This document shows positions 1 through 12,399 of a stretch of 64,000 bases of DNA, piece after piece (positions within the stretch are counted from its first letter, which is position 1; the number at the start of each line of letters is the position of its first letter). Origin of the DNA: Ligustrum vulgare (lineage: Eukaryota; Streptophyta; Magnoliopsida; Lamiales; Oleaceae); the NCBI GenBank assembly GCA_963555705.1, contig OY743169.1, forward strand, positions 50,644,124-50,708,123. The letters run 5' to 3'. The position numbers and the translations under genes are program-made. The notes beneath the pieces are model-generated. The model did no database searches, was not told the DNA's origin, and saw only the letters and a program-made list of their open reading frames with translations.

Positions 1-4
1 TACC

Positions 5-51
<47 letters not shown>

Positions 52-600
52 TATACCCCCACCTCTCGCCAACAACCACCACCCTCCTCCCTCCCTTACT
101 AGTCACAATCAACCACAGCCCTCCTTCATCACACAACCACCACCTGCCGCCTCCCTTTCTTTCTTCCACGCAACGCACTAGCCATCATCATCCACACAAC
201 CCCTCGTTCAACTCCAACTAGCCACCTCCATCACCCGCTCCTCTATTCTCTATTCGCCTCCACTCGCCGCAACCCTGGCCACTACTGCCACCTTCTTCTA
301 CCTCACTTATCACTGCCGTCTCCATCTTCTCCACCAGAAACCACCACCGTCTCTCACGCAGCAGCTCTCACCTCTTTCTTTGTTCACCAGTTACCCACCT
401 TCTTCGACCTCACACAAAACCACGACTCATCTCCATCCTCAACCACAGCTCAACTCCAACCAGCCATACTCTCGGTTATCTCTCACACAGTCAACAAAAC
501 ACCCTCACTTGTCTATCTCTATCTCACACAAAGCCCGTGCCTCCCCCTTTTTCTCCCCAAAATCAGACTGTCATCTTCACCTCCTCCAATTTTCAAAATC
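1..600. repeat. (CT)n microsatellite and pyrimidine-rich low-complexity DNA
   Basis: A perfect CT dinucleotide run covers about 10-50. From there to about 600 the plus strand is rich in C and T with many cacc, ctcc and accacc words. Translation gives only Ser/Pro/His/Thr-rich low-complexity peptides with no recognisable domain. I see no gene here; it could be a decayed 5' leader of a gene or retroelement, but nothing supports that directly. Confidence 0.7.
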
Positions 601-1946
601 CTAGCATCAATCATGATTGGTTTTGCATTATGGGCAGGGAGAAGCCTGGTTGCTGTTAAACTACATCTTTCGTTGTTCAACATACAGGGGAGTCCTCTAT
701 TCTTTTTACCTCTAGTTTTTGCAATTTATGATTATTTTTACATTGAGGACAATGTATGGACTAAGTGTGGGGGAGGGTTTTGATGTGTGCTTTTACTTAG
801 TTTTTGAAAGTGATTCATTTTATTTGCACCTCAATTTCCATTATATTCCATGTTTGCTCTACTTTTCAAAGAAAATTTTGAAAAATCTCATCCCCATTTT
901 GTTATTATATTGATACTTGTCCTTTAGTGATTCGGATTATTGTGAATTATTGAGATGAATTGAGGCATAGTGAGGATTGGCATGAGTGGTTGAGTTTTCG
1001 TTTACTACACAGTGATTGATTGCTCTTGATGGTGGATTGAATGAAGGATGTGTGAGATTTGATGCACATTAACCTCATTTTGTGAGCTTTTGAGCCTCTT
1101 GAGCATTTACATTTAACATTACGCCATGCTCTTTTCCTTTGATTGTGTGATTGTCATGTGTAGTTGATTTCTTCTAGAACTTGCTTTGTTATGCATGTTG
1201 AGATGCCTCTTGGTAATTAGATGCACCAAATAAGTAAGAGTACTTAGGTGAAGCCAAATTTAGCATTTTTAAAAAGCTTACCTTGCAATATACCCCCTAG
1301 AAACCACTTTTGAGATATAGCCTTTTTGTTGAAAATTAACCACAATACAATACAAGCCAAGAGAAATTCAATTCTTTGCTAATCTTTCATTCATTTGAAC
1401 CTTGCATTGAAGGAATGTATAGGCTTGTTCACATGAGCTTCAATTTATTTCTTGGAGAGATTGAAAGATATTGGGAATCAAAGATCCATAGTGTAAATCT
1501 CATTATTCTTGAGAAGTGGTAATGTAAAAAAAATGTTGGGGATAAAGTGGTTGAGTTGCAATCTATGATGTTCTTTTATTTAGAAAAATAAAAGGAAAAA
1601 AAAAAAAAGAAATTCCCAAAAAAAAAAAAAAAAGAAGAAAAAAAAATAAGAGGAAAAAAAGAAAAAGAAAAAGAAAAACATGATAGTTACATAAAGAATG
1701 CAATTGTTCAAATGGAGGAAGTGCATGACGTTTGACTGAAGCATGTGTGAAGAAGTTTGTATAGTTCTTTTGATGAAATAACCAAAAATAAATCCTTCTT
1801 ATCCCACCTTACCCAAGCCCCGTTACAACCAGTGTTAAGACCCTTACTTTGCATTCAAAATCATTGGTGGTGCTAATGTAATATCTTAGCAAGCTTATGG
1901 CAAAAAAAATTCTATGCTTTAACTTGAGAGTGTGTGTGTGTGTGTG

Positions 1947-1981
<35 letters not shown>

Positions 1982-2268
1982 TACACCCTAAACACTTTGA
2001 GCGTATTGTGTGAATCTAATGTGAGGGTGTTAAATCCCACTACATTTGGTTTTCGAAAAATTGTTGAAGTAATTAGCCTTGTGTTGGTAGATGAGAATTT
2101 ACTCTATTTTTGCTTGTTTCTTACTTGTGTTAAGATTTAAATCTTTAAGGCATGATTGTTTGGATTGTGTGTGCATAAGTTGGGTAGAAGAATAAATGAT
2201 GATGAGAACAATTGATTAACTTGAGCTAGTTTATGCTTGAGAACAAGCATTGCAAGAGTGGGGGAATT
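601..2268 (+). mobile_element. 3' non-coding internal part of an Athila/Tat-like Ty3 retrotransposon
   Basis: Two purine-rich signals of the type seen downstream of pol in plant Ty3 elements lie at about 743-776 (gaggacaatgt followed by aagtgtggggg) and at 2254-2265 (aagagtggggga). The second sits directly in front of an LTR-like TGATAT start and is the polypurine tract. No reverse transcriptase or integrase can be read. The stretch also holds an A-rich purine tract at about 1595-1680. The left boundary is not visible. Family assignment is inferred from these end signals. Confidence 0.55.
1929..1980. repeat. Compound (GT)n(TA)n microsatellite
   Basis: An uninterrupted GT run at about 1929-1955 passes directly into a TA run at about 1957-1980, inside the retroelement 3' spacer. 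It is probably length-polymorphic. Confidence 0.9.
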
Positions 2269-3603
2269 TGATATAGTGCATAATTGTTGTTTAATTGGTA
2301 ATATTTCCTTTTGATATAAAATGCTTAAGTTGTTGATATTGATTATTTTTCATGTTTTGTGGATTAGGTGAAGGAGTTGGATAAAAAATTGGACTCAATA
2401 TTACAAATCAAGAAAAATCATTTTGGAACTCAAAAGTTGATCGTTTTGATTGGAAAAGAAAATTCCAGCAATAGCCTTTTTATTTTGAGCCCAGCAAGTG
2501 ATGTCTTGGACTATTTTCTACGACAACACTTGCAGAGAAATAATGCTAGCAGCTTGGTCTTCTAATTTGGCCAAGACTTGGATGGAAGATTGGATTGAAA
2601 AATAGGCTGGGAATTGGAAAAAAGGGGGGGGGGGACTAACTTGAGGGAGGAGGGAGACAATTGGTAGCCGACATTATTTTTACAATTCACTTTTGAGATA
2701 ATTCCAAAGCGAGCAACACATTTTCGAGGAGAAGCAGCCGAGGTGCTAACAAAGAAGCAGCCACGGTTCTTCCAATTTTCACCATAAAAGTTTGATTTTT
2801 ATTATTCTTTTAAGTTTTTGATTTGCAATGTTTATGGGTAGCTAATTTATTATTCCAGTTCAAGGATACTCGAAGTGTTAATTCTTCAAGAATTGTAAGA
2901 TCTAATTAATTTCATTATTCTTTTATCTCTTTTATATTTATATATCTTTTGTGTGTATTGAAATTGTTATTTTGATTAATCAATATAAAGTGCACATTGT
3001 TTGAATTCTCAAAATGATACTCAGCCATTATGAATCTAAATCTGTAATTGTTTAGAATTTCTAATAAAAGTGGCAGATAACATTGTTGATTATAGATAGA
3101 TTATGTTATGAAGATATATAATCTAGCTTAAATGAATCACACGTGTGAATTTGTTAGTTAGAATTGGTCATCTCTCTAGAGATTAATTTTATTGGTAAAT
3201 TAAATTCTAAGATCGTATCTAGGGTTGTTTATTGATTAGGAAAATAATCAACTAGTGTCTCTTGATTATCGAGATAGTAGGGAAAGATAAGTTGTCATCT
3301 CGTATCAATAATCATAATCAATTTAGAGAAGAGTGAATGATTATTTTTGCATCCATGATCAATTCTAAGATTATACCTTGGATTGGATGCTTGTTTAACT
3401 TGATATTTTCATCACTTTAATTCCATGCAATTGTTTAATTCTTTAATACTCGAAATTCAAAACCCCCTTGTTTTTAATTTATTGTTAAAATTTCTTGAGG
3501 AATCAAATCTAACCAATCCCTGTGGATTCGACCTTACTCATCACTATCACAATTTATTTTATTAGAGCAAGATATTATTATTTGTTGGATTCAACGCCCA
3601 TCA
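2269..3603 (+). mobile_element. 3' LTR of the Athila/Tat-like element
   Basis: The LTR begins TGATATAG right after the polypurine tract. Its U5 side carries the phrase of this LTR class (cctgtggattcgacc, then caacgcccatca at 3592-3603). The probable end is CA at 3603; an alternative end is the hairpin that finishes at 3635. No matching 5' LTR is present upstream, so the element is cut off at the left. No TSD could be established. Confidence 0.6.
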
Positions 3604-3608
3604 CTATT

Positions 3609-3635
3609 GTTGATATTCACCACACGAATATCAAC
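3609..3635. repeat. Perfect 10-bp inverted repeat with 7-nt loop
   Basis: gttgatattc at 3609-3618 and gaatatcaac at 3626-3635 are exact reverse complements around accacac. The hairpin lies at the outer edge of the LTR at 2269-3603 and ends with atatca, which mirrors the TGATAT start of that LTR, so it may mark the true LTR terminus. Confidence 0.85.
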
Positions 3636-5500
3636 AAGTTGTCCTTTGTTTCCTTAACTTGCGTATCGTAAATCTCCCTACAATTTTCCAAATGCAGTTT
3701 AATTTACCAAACAAAATCTAAAGTTTTTCTCTTTCTTTTCTCCTCTACTTTCGTTGTCGGTTGTCCAGTCCCTCTCTCCTCTCGAGTTTATATATATCTT
3801 GCTTTCTCTTCTTTCTTCCTTTCCTTCTCCAATTATCCTAAGGCCATTTAGTAATTAGGTTGACCCCAAGTTCTTCTTAATTAAAATACCTGTTATTTAG
3901 TCCTTCAATTTCTCACTTGTAGAGTTTGATCATAAAACTTCAGCTTTTATTCAATTATTACATCATTCTTTATCAATAATTTCTCAAATTTCATTTTTTC
4001 TCCTAACAAAGACAAAAATACAAATAATTAATTATCACATTCAAATTAATACTAACAAAAGTCACTTTTTGTCGCTTAGAACATCCTCAAACTTGAACTT
4101 TTGTTCGTCCTCAAATAAAACATAATAGATACATAACCAGAATCAAGACAATTATACTCAACTCGAATTCACCAATTCAATGTTTCCTCAAAATGCAAGT
4201 CAAAATAACAAAGTTTGAACACATTAATGAAATACAAGAATTAAAAATTATTTTAGAACTCTACATATCATATATTTAGCTTTCGAGTGTATGTGTTAAA
4301 CATTCTCAATTCATGTATTTCAACTTTCTAAGTCTATTCCCAAATAAAATCAATTCACATTAATGTGTCAATATATTCTCTCATCACTCGTGTTGCTCTT
4401 CTTCTTCTTCTTCTTCTTATTATGATTATTATGATCATCATCATCATCATCATCCCAAAGGGCAAACTAACAATGAGACTTGACTTATTTTTATTAACTC
4501 CTCAATCACCTTTCAAATCCTATCGATGACTAGACTTAGCCAGGCAGAGGTATTACTTATACTTGTTTTGCTACTACCTTAACACACTTTGATGTGTTCC
4601 AATTTTCTTTTTATTTTGTCCCCTTTTTCAGTGTTTGGGATCTTACTGATTTTTTAAAGGTAGTTTTCACTCTACACTGTAGGCAACCTTCTTTCCTGAT
4701 AGATTATCTCCTAGACATTAGTGACGAATAGGGCCAAATTACTCAAGACTAACTACACACTACAATGTAGGTAATGTTTTCCTACATGCCACAACTAGTG
4801 CAATGTCTTTCATTTTTTTGGACAACGATTGAGACTAAAAAATAATCAAGTGGTGATGTTCTTGGTTTTTTGATGAATCTAATCACCCAAACTTATTCTA
4901 AAATGTTTTCAACGTGTTCTAACTGGGTGATTTGTGTAACAGCATGTTCTGAAGTCTTAAAAGATTCCAATGTAGCTAAATTACACTACTCAACTCATAT
5001 TCAACTATAAGTGCAATCAATAATCAGTTAGTTGAAAGGTGATAGTGAAAAATCTTAGCTGAGCTAAAACCTGCATGGTGAGAGTTCGAATCCTACATTT
5101 GACATGAAAGAGGCTTCTTGCAAAAGTTAAATAGCAAACTCTCAATCATGCTTCACTGAGTCACATCCAACGATTTACATCTTCTACAAATCCCTAGGGC
5201 AGGGACTGTAGAGGCTCATAGGGTTAGAGTTCAACCTTTTTTTAAGAATGAGTGCGTGTTTGAATTATTCAAAAACTTAATATAAAATTAAATAATTAGA
5301 AATTCGAGTGTAAAGAAACCGATTCAAAATTTGCTCATCGACAAGCGCAATATCATCATTGGATATAAATTACTATGTTCTAGTTAAGTTATTCATACAA
5401 GCGTGCTTAATAAAGTTATAAAAAATATTTATTTTTTAAAAAATAAATAAATAACATAAACTAATCCTACAAAGATCGATTCATTTTCTTTTTTTTTTTT
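3636..5500 (-). other. Intergenic DNA with probable antisense retroelement relic
   Basis: No gene is visible. Read on the minus strand, about 4060-4110 contains a phrase (tttgaggacgaac, then aagtttgaggatg) like the end of plant Ty3 polyprotein regions, which suggests an old minus-strand element. Simple repeats (ctt)n, (att)n and (tca)n lie at about 4396-4455. A tRNA-B-box-like word at 5083-5093 was judged too weak to call a SINE. The rest is AT-rich and unassigned. Confidence 0.3.
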
Positions 5501-5509
5501 TTTTTTTTG

Positions 5510-5701
5510 TCCCAAATTATAGGTCACTTTCCTTGTAGAGAGTATATTAATTTCTTAATTTTCTAAAATATCACTATTTAATATGTATTGTTATCATCAA
5601 ATGAACTATATATTATTTATAGTTTCAACATATATTAATTATATTTTCCTAATTTGTGTTAAAATAGAAACAAATCTATTTTCATGGGACAGATGGAGTG
5701 T
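5510..5701. mobile_element. Stowaway-type MITE with eroded left end
   Basis: The right end reads gggacagatggagtg followed by ta, a degenerate Stowaway/Tc1-mariner terminal repeat next to the usual TA target. The left side begins gtcccaaattatagg, the typical continuation of the same terminus, but the outer ctccctccg part is replaced by a run of about 20 T. The interior is AT-rich and non-coding. Confidence 0.6.
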
Positions 5702-6638
5702 AACAAAACAACAGCCAAATTTTTTTCCTACCCACACATTTACAATTTCTATTTCCAGAAAGTTTTTTTTTCTTTTTTCTTTTTTTTTTATTATTGAGTT
5801 TCCCGAAATGGGAAATAAGTTGACCATTAATGAATGCTATAATTTTTGCATACGTTGTATTGCTTCCTTAGCAATATTTATAGACCATAAGGGCATAAAA
5901 CATATTTGATTGTGGGAAAGTGTGTAATGCAACCTAGAATGTGAATTTGCACTTTGACTGCATGTCTTGAATGTAAACCGTGTTTTGGTATACTTGTATT
6001 TGGGTGCTGCATTTATTGCTCCCTCCGTCTCGTGAATTTATGCTTACTCTTATTTTCACACGGATTAAGAAAATGTAATTAATGTAGATTGAAATTGTAG
6101 TACATATTATATTGTTGAATGACAGTTGTACTCATGTAATCCCAAGTATAATTACCTTGTCTATCCCTTTCTTCTCCTACATGTATGGGGCTCTGGCTCT
6201 TAATAAAACATAAGTTCATTCGCCTCTTTATTTCTTCTCACTTTTCTCTCTATTTTATAACATTTTATCAACACAAGTCTCTACCCAATTAAGTTCGAAA
6301 ACATTCTCAAATCTCACATATAAAAATATTAGTTAGAAAGTAATATCGTGTGCGTCCAATCTTGATTTTTCGAGCAACTTTTTGCGCTTGGCTTGTGATA
6401 ATGTTCTTCACGATATAGTGGTAAGCTTTATTTTTTTTGGAATTTGATTTGTCATATTTATTGTGGGGGTAATAAATTATCGGTTAGCTGGTGGCAAATT
6501 TTATGGTTTTCTATTTGTTTTTATGTTGTGCTACTGAAAGCTGAAGATGTTTGTATTTTCTCAAAATATTATTTTCTATTCATTATGTTGTTGTTCCAGA
6601 AGTATCATAGCAGTATCATTAATATTTTAATAGAATAT
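5702..6638. other. AT-rich intergenic DNA with a second Stowaway left end
   Basis: ctccctccgtctcg at 6019-6032 is a good Stowaway left terminus, but no matching right terminus is found within the next few hundred bases, so the copy is truncated or rearranged. No gene, tRNA or recognisable coding relic is seen in the rest. Confidence 0.45.
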
Positions 6639-8126
6639 TGATAAGTGTATTTTATACACTTACTGTTATATCTAAATTATAATTACTTATTGTCGTTTTA
6701 GAATAAAGTCTACATAATTGTTTGTATTTGTTTATATTCTAGAAAATATCCCAAAATCGAGTGAATTGTGCAATTGAGGCAAATAATGTGCATTTGGGTT
6801 ACAATTGGAGCTAAAATGGACAAATTGAGGATAATCATGTCAATCGGAATTACTAGAAGTGTAAAGCACTAGAAATCAAAGTTCGAATGCTCAATCGAAT
6901 ATTAAGAGAAGTTGAAAGAAAGATTTAAAGAGATTTGAAAATATAGGGACTGAAATGCATCAATTGGAAGATGAAGGACTAGTGGGAAATTAAAGAGACG
7001 TACTTAAACACTTTTGAAAGATGAAAAGTCATTGGAAGATTAAACATACGCGGCCATGCCTTTTGCATTTGGTGGCCGCGCGTCCAACCTTCAAATCAAC
7101 ATAACCACATTTTGATAGCTTGAGTGGCCACGCAATTGTTCAGCCCGGCGCGAGAATGGGCCCATACGCGATTTCTTGTGTCAATTGCATAGGTTTCTTC
7201 ATCAAGATATAAAGACTACTTCTCATGCATGACTTGAGGCCCTTTTCAAAGCCTATTCCTCACAAAATTCATAATTTTATCATTCAAATGTTGGAAGGGA
7301 AAATCAAAGCAAAGGGACAGGACGGGGATTGAAGTTTATCAACGGGGATCGAATCTTGATGCAAGAATTCTATTCTCTTGTTAATTAGATAAACGCAGGT
7401 TGTTTATATATTATTTCTACATTTTTAATTATTTTGTGATGGGTAGCTAAACTATGAGTTGGGATATTCGATGTAGCATAAGTTTTCCACTATTAATTTC
7501 ATGAATTGAGTTTTACATATAATTCGCATGTACTGATTTTATTTTCGTGTTTAATGTATGAATGAATTGATCACTTGTTCATGATGTAATGAGTGTTTTC
7601 ATAAACCGAGAGGTGGGCTAACACTTAAAACTAAGAATAAAATCTGGTACTTGGATAAACGATAGAGATATACGTTTTTTAGTATTCCGATAGCTAAATG
7701 AATTCTTGTATTCGATGCACCTAGTCATTGCGACATGTTGTCTAGAAACACGGTTGACAAATCAGGTAAAGCTGATTTAAACTCGAGAGAGGAATTTCAT
7801 ATGCACAAGTGAATTCGGTCGAGCACATAGATAAGAGTAAAACTTGATGATTGGGATTAATAGTATTGACTAATGTGAAATCAAATGTCCCAACACATTT
7901 AAACATCGCTTAATAAAAATCATAATTTAAATTCTTCTTAATAGATTTTATTTATTTTAGTTTGTTAGTTTTATTTTATTCAAAACTTCAAAATCACATC
8001 AATTCTCTCGTTCTGGTTAAGGTAACTAGTCTAGAATATAAATTTACTCAATCCTCGTGGAATTGATATCTGGACTCTAAGTCCACTTTATTAGTTGTGT
8101 GACTCGTACACTTGCAGTTAGCAACA
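6639..8126 (+). mobile_element. 5' LTR of an Athila/Tat-like Ty3 element
   Basis: The LTR starts TGATAAGTGTA and runs about 1.49 kb to a CA at about 8126. Its last 150 bases carry the class-typical phrase ending in gtacacttgcagttagcaaca. It is followed by a decayed tRNA-Asp-type primer-binding site and by the start of gag, which fixes the orientation. A GC-rich patch with two ggccgcg/ggccacg words lies at about 7045-7170. The 3' LTR of the same element is not recognised. Confidence 0.65.
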
Positions 8127-8132
8127 AGTTTT

Positions 8133-8150
8133 TGACGTCGTTGTCAAGAT
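8133..8150 (+). other. Decayed primer-binding site (tRNA-Asp type)
   Basis: tgacgtcgttgtcaagat lines up with the consensus PBS of Athila/Tat elements (TGGCGCCGTTGCCGGGGA). Nearly all differences are G-to-A or C-to-T, the pattern expected from deamination of methylated cytosines. It lies 6 nt after the LTR end. Confidence 0.6.
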
Positions 8151-8276
8151 TGTAATTTAAATTTATTTTTACACGAATTCAGACGTTTTACCGCTTATTA
8201 CTTTAGTTTATTTCTATTTTTAGTAATTTTTGTTCAATTCGTTCACTTTTTCCTTATTTTCTTTTTCAATTTGTGC

Positions 8277-8438
8277 ATGCGAAGTTTGAGGAATGAGGAA
8301 CTTGTAGAAGGTGATACTAAAATCGAGCAAACCTTGCACTGTAAGTTAAGGGGAGCTAAAGAATCAGATAAACAGAAAGGCGTGACTAACAATCAAGGTG
8401 TACTGGCCGTTGATCCACCTATTAATGAAGATGTGTAA
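8277..8438 (+). pseudogene. N-terminal stub of Ty3 gag, cut by an LTR insertion
   Basis: An ORF of 53 codons opens at ATG 8277, about 130 nt after the PBS, where Athila/Tat gag normally starts (MRSLRNEELVEG...). It stops at TAA 8436-8438, which belongs to the invading sequence TGTAACGCCCC that begins at 8434. The stub is therefore interrupted, not naturally short. No capsid or zinc-knuckle part remains. Confidence 0.55.
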
Positions 8439-9697
8439 CGCCCCAAATTTTGTTAACTTGGAACGCTACTAAAGTCTAAAATTTCTGTAAATAAATATTT
8501 TTAATAACCGCCAAAATGCATAAATATTTTTTTCTACAACTATAGCAAATTAGAAATAAAATGATGAAACATTTTTTAAATAATTTACTCACATCCAAGT
8601 GTCAACGCCAAGTATAATAAGCAAAGTGTCAAATTTTGCAAAAATACTAAAATTCGAGATTTAATTGACAAAATGGAAACCAATTATTAAAATACTTGTT
8701 TTAAAAATTTATAAATTTAATGGTCTATCATTTAATCAAAATTTCCCCGCTCATTGCCATGCATCGCCAAGCTCCTTAACCTGAAAGGATGGAAATAGTG
8801 GGTGCGTATAATGAATTATACTCAATGGAAATACAACAATTAGTCCAGTTAAATCCAAACATGAAATCAAATTATGAATATAATATCAATACAAGATTTT
8901 CTTTTAAAATGTAATGTGGGACATCTCCAAGAACCCAATTTCGATCTCAGACCTATTTACGGTCCTTGACAACACGTTATTAGCACTAAATAAAATTGTA
9001 CACTGTGTGACAACCCCAAGGACCCAATTTCGATCTCGAACCTATTTACGATTCCTAACAACCTTTTTATACGTAGAAGCATCATATCACAATTAAAATC
9101 ATACATCAAAAAATAACATGGACAAAATAACCACAATTGCTTTAATGTAAACCCCAACTCAAAATCTTGAAATTTTCTTGGAATTCAACGGATGTGAAAC
9201 TACCGTGTTTTAAACTTTTCCCGCGACATCATCTAGCAAGAACAAAATTAATATAATTTTGGATACTAAGCCCTAATTAATACTATAAAACTTTTAGGGA
9301 TTTGATAGAATTTTTGAAAGTAAAGAAAATAAGTAATTTCATAGACCTTTAATTATTTAGGGTCTAATTATTAAAAATCAGAAAGTTTAGAATATGATGA
9401 AATTAGAATGTATTTTATATTTATATTGAAGAATACTAAAACTTTAAGGAAGTTGAGTGAGTTAAAATAAAATAGGGGCTAACTTAAACTTTTAGCAAAA
9501 CCTTAGGATTTAAAAGTGAAATTGTCTTTTTAATTGAAAGGCCCCCATTCCAAAAGCATTTTGCACGTTAAAATACAGAGGCTCAGTGAGGAAATGTGCT
9601 GGTTTCGATTACACAATCCGATTTTAACGATTCCAAAGGTTTTCGGCCAACAGTTGGGTCGACGGTGGGAGGCGGACGGCTTTATGACCATCCGGTG
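8434..9697 (+). mobile_element. LTR fragment, probable Tekay/Del-like Ty3 element
   Basis: TGTAACGCCCCAAATTTTG at 8434 is a typical start of Tekay/Del-type LTRs, and it interrupts the gag stub. Inside, a segment at about 8915-8970 is repeated at about 9007-9062 (both contain cccaatttcgatctc), a 92-bp spacing. No coding sequence or clear right end is visible before the hAT element at 9706. Assignment rests on end sequence only. Confidence 0.4.
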
Positions 9698-10494
9698 GCT
9701 GAGGATAGGGGTGGACAAAAAAAGGGGGAACCGAGAGAACCGAAACGAAAAAATCGAAACCGGTCGGTTCTGTAGGAAAAAATGAGAATCGAAACCGAAC
9801 CGAAATCGAAATCGAAAAATGGAGAACCGAAAAATCGATCGGTTCCTATTTGAAAACAGAAAATCGAATCGAGAATCGAACATTTTTAATTTAAATTAAG
9901 TCCACATAACACTTTCTGTATTACTTTACTTGATAATTGTTGAATTTTTTAACAAAAGAACAAAACAAAGAACCTAAAAATAATCGAACACGATCGAATG
10001 ATATGTATCTTAACATTTCATTTCACTAATACTTTAGACAACGTTTACTACCATTCACACTTAATTTTTTTCTTGTAGAAGGAATTGGTAACGTAAAGAA
10101 CTCGTGAAATTTGATGTTTAAAAAGTTTTATTGATGTATTTTGAAGATATATATCGATTTAAATTTTGTTCCATGATTATTTGATTGTTTCTTTTCCTTC
10201 AATTTGGAGCTTAAGTTTAATAAGTCTTATTGATATGTTTTGGATGCTCTATTTGGCTCTATTTAGCTTTGTTTTTTGCAAATAATTAGATATTTTTCGT
10301 GTTTGCATCAATTTTAATTTTTTTAATAGGAACCAAACAAGAACAAAAAAATAACCGATAACAGAACCGAAATCGAAATTGTTCGGTTCTTGTTATTAAA
10401 GAAACCGAACTAAAGCCGAACCGCGAGTTTCGGTTTCATTTCAGTTCCTTCAATAACAGAACAGAACTGACAAACGTCCACTCCTAGCAGAGGA
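9698..10494. mobile_element. hAT non-autonomous element 9706-10486 with 8-bp TSD
   Basis: The termini taggggtggac (9706-9716) and gtccactccta (10476-10486) are inverted repeats with one mismatch. The flanks gctgagga (9698-9705) and gcagagga (10487-10494) are an 8-bp target-site duplication with one mismatch, as hAT elements make. The 781-bp element has no transposase. Both subterminal regions are full of gaaccg / cggttc words, a known style of hAT MITE. Short ORFs across these words are artefacts of the repeat. Confidence 0.85.
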
Positions 10495-10779
10495 ACGAGG
10501 GAGGGAGAGAAGTTAGAGGTCGAGCAGTGGGAAATCCAGTGGTAAGTTGGTCGCTCCAGCCAACTTGTCGCCGAAAACCTTGAGTTTTCCAAGTGCCTCT
10601 TACCGTCCATGAAGAATCACTAAATGAGAAAGCAAAGTTTGAGGAATATGGGAATGGAATGGAGCTTACTACCGAGTTCGAAATTTCTTTTTCTCTTCTT
10701 TTTATTTTATTTTATTTCTGGATCATTTGAGAGGAGAATAGGAGATTATCGAATTTCCAAAATCGAAAGTTTGAAGAAT

Positions 10780-11671
10780 TTAGGGGCTGTTCTCTTTGTA
10801 TTTCGACTTTGAATTTTGAGCTTTGGATTTTGGTTGGTTGTTTGTTTTGAAATTGCTGAAAACATGTTCTCTTTGTGATTTTGGAAAATTGTTTTCAAAA
10901 ATAGAAAACTGAAAAATGCGTTTACTTTGTAATTTTCTGATATATTTATTTTGTGATATTTTATATATAAAAAATGGTTGATTTGTTGAATTACGTTAAT
11001 TTTAATGTCAATAAATCAGTTAGTTCTCTATGTCAATAAATTCATCATTAATATCGTTTCAGCTAAAAAAAAATTCAACCACATACCAACAAAATCTTAA
11101 CATGGATCTATATATAATTACAAAATAATATAAGAACTTCAATTGAAGGAAATGTCCCACATTTACAAAAATAAAAATAAAAAAATCTTAACATTGATCT
11201 ATATATAATGACAAAATAACAAAAGAACTTCAAGTGAAGAAAGTGTCTCACATTTACAAAAAAATAAATAAATAAAATCTTAACATGGATCTATATAATG
11301 ACAAAATAACATAAAAACTTCAAATGAAGGAAGTGTCTCACATTTACCAAAATAAATAAATAAATAAAAATCTTAACATGGATCTATATATAATGGCAAA
11401 ATAATATAAGAACTTCAAGTGAAGGTAATGTCTCATATTTAAAAAAAAAAAAAAAAAACGCGCATTTTTAACTTTTTAACACAAAATATCAAAAACGTAA
11501 TAAACTCGTTTTGAGTTTCCTTTGTATTTTTTATTATTTATTTATTTTTATTTTTATTTTTGTATTTTGGAAAACGCATTTTTGAAAATGGGTAAAGTGA
11601 ACGCGTTTTCGATATTTCCAAAAATCGAAAACTCAAAACGGGTTGAAAACAGTAAAGAGAATAGGGTCTTA
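10780..11671. mobile_element. PIF/Harbinger-type element 10783-11668 with TTA TSD
   Basis: The left end ggggctgttctctttg (from 10783) and the right end aaagagaatagggtc (to 11668) are imperfect inverted repeats. Both are flanked by tta (10780-10782 and 11669-11671), the 3-bp target duplication of PIF/Harbinger. The 886-bp body has no transposase ORF and carries a four-copy tandem repeat. Confidence 0.75.
11090..11440. repeat. Four-copy tandem repeat of about 92 bp
   Basis: Units starting at about 11094, 11184, 11274 and 11367 each read aatcttaacatggatctata, then a gacaaaataa word, aacttcaa-tgaagg and tgtctcacattta. They are separated by A/T-rich linkers (ataaataaataaa). The array lies inside the Harbinger-type element. 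Confidence 0.85.
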
Positions 11672-12222
11672 CCTTTTGAAATTGCAAATGGCAAAATGTT
11701 GACGCAAAAACTCGAACTGCAAAACCCAGCTAGAAGAAGAATCTGTTGAAATGTTTGTGTGAGATTGGTGATCAATGGAAATGAATGTTTAAAGAAATGA
11801 GAGATTTTTACCTATTTGCAGAACTTTGAATCCCTCATAGAAATATGCTGCGTGTGAGAAATTTTTGGGAGATGGAATTGTTGGCTTCTGTTTTGATAGT
11901 GTTGGGCAGTCGTAGTTTAAAATACAATTTTCTTAACCCTACATCTCTGGATTTCGATAGAATTGTGATATATTTGGGTCATCATTGGACTTAAACTTTG
12001 GCTCAAAGAGCAATATTGGATTTAAAAAAAAAAAATTAAAATAGATGATAAGTATAAAATTCGTTCCAATAAAATATAGGATTTTTAAGTTTAAAATCGT
12101 ATTAAATTCTTATATTGAATGCGCTAGACAACTTGACGGACGTAAAATAAATTCTAACAAGAAAAATCGTATGGACACAAGTTAATTTATAAAATTGACA
12201 TTTAAAAATTCAGTTCGCTACA
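11672..12222 (-). mobile_element. LTR relic of a minus-strand Ty3 element
   Basis: On the minus strand an LTR start TGTAGCGAACTG begins at 12222 and runs towards lower coordinates, directly after a polypurine tract (aagtggtggagat, plus coordinates 12223-12235). The far end of this LTR is not identified; part of 9500-10782 may belong to it, because the hAT and Harbinger elements were inserted there. Confidence 0.45.
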
Positions 12223-12350
12223 ATCTCCACCACTTAAATAAATTTCGTCCTCGAAATTAAACTTACTCTGATTAAAAATGTCTGGGTACTTGGCTAAGAT
12301 TTCATCTTCTCTTTACCAAGTTGCTTCTTCTTTACCATGTCTGTTCCATT
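12223..12350 (-). pseudogene. C-terminal tail of a chromovirus-type Ty3 polyprotein
   Basis: Minus-strand translation gives EATW, a stop, then EDEILAKYPDIF and, after a short linker, FEDEI. The EATWE..E..I...YP.LF pattern followed by F.DE. is the conserved end of Tekay/Del/Reina-type integrase polyproteins, just before the polypurine tract and 3' LTR. Only about 40 codons remain and they contain an in-frame stop. Upstream pol is missing, replaced by an unrelated LTR fragment at 12400. Confidence 0.7.
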
Positions 12351-12399
12351 AGAATTTAACTAATGGAATATCCTTATTCCTCGTTTTATTTCAATTCTT

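Noticed and set aside
380..604. Open frame of 74 codons in the CT-rich region
   Set aside because: Low-complexity Ser/Pro/His composition that follows from the pyrimidine-rich DNA; no domain, no flanking gene signals.
5030..5260. tRNA-like B box (agttcgaatcc) suggesting a SINE
   Set aside because: No A box at the right spacing, no poly-A tail and no target duplication could be found.
9530..9883. Arg/Phe/Ser-rich minus-strand frame of 117 codons
   Set aside because: Produced by the repeated cggttc/gaaccg words at the end of a hAT MITE.
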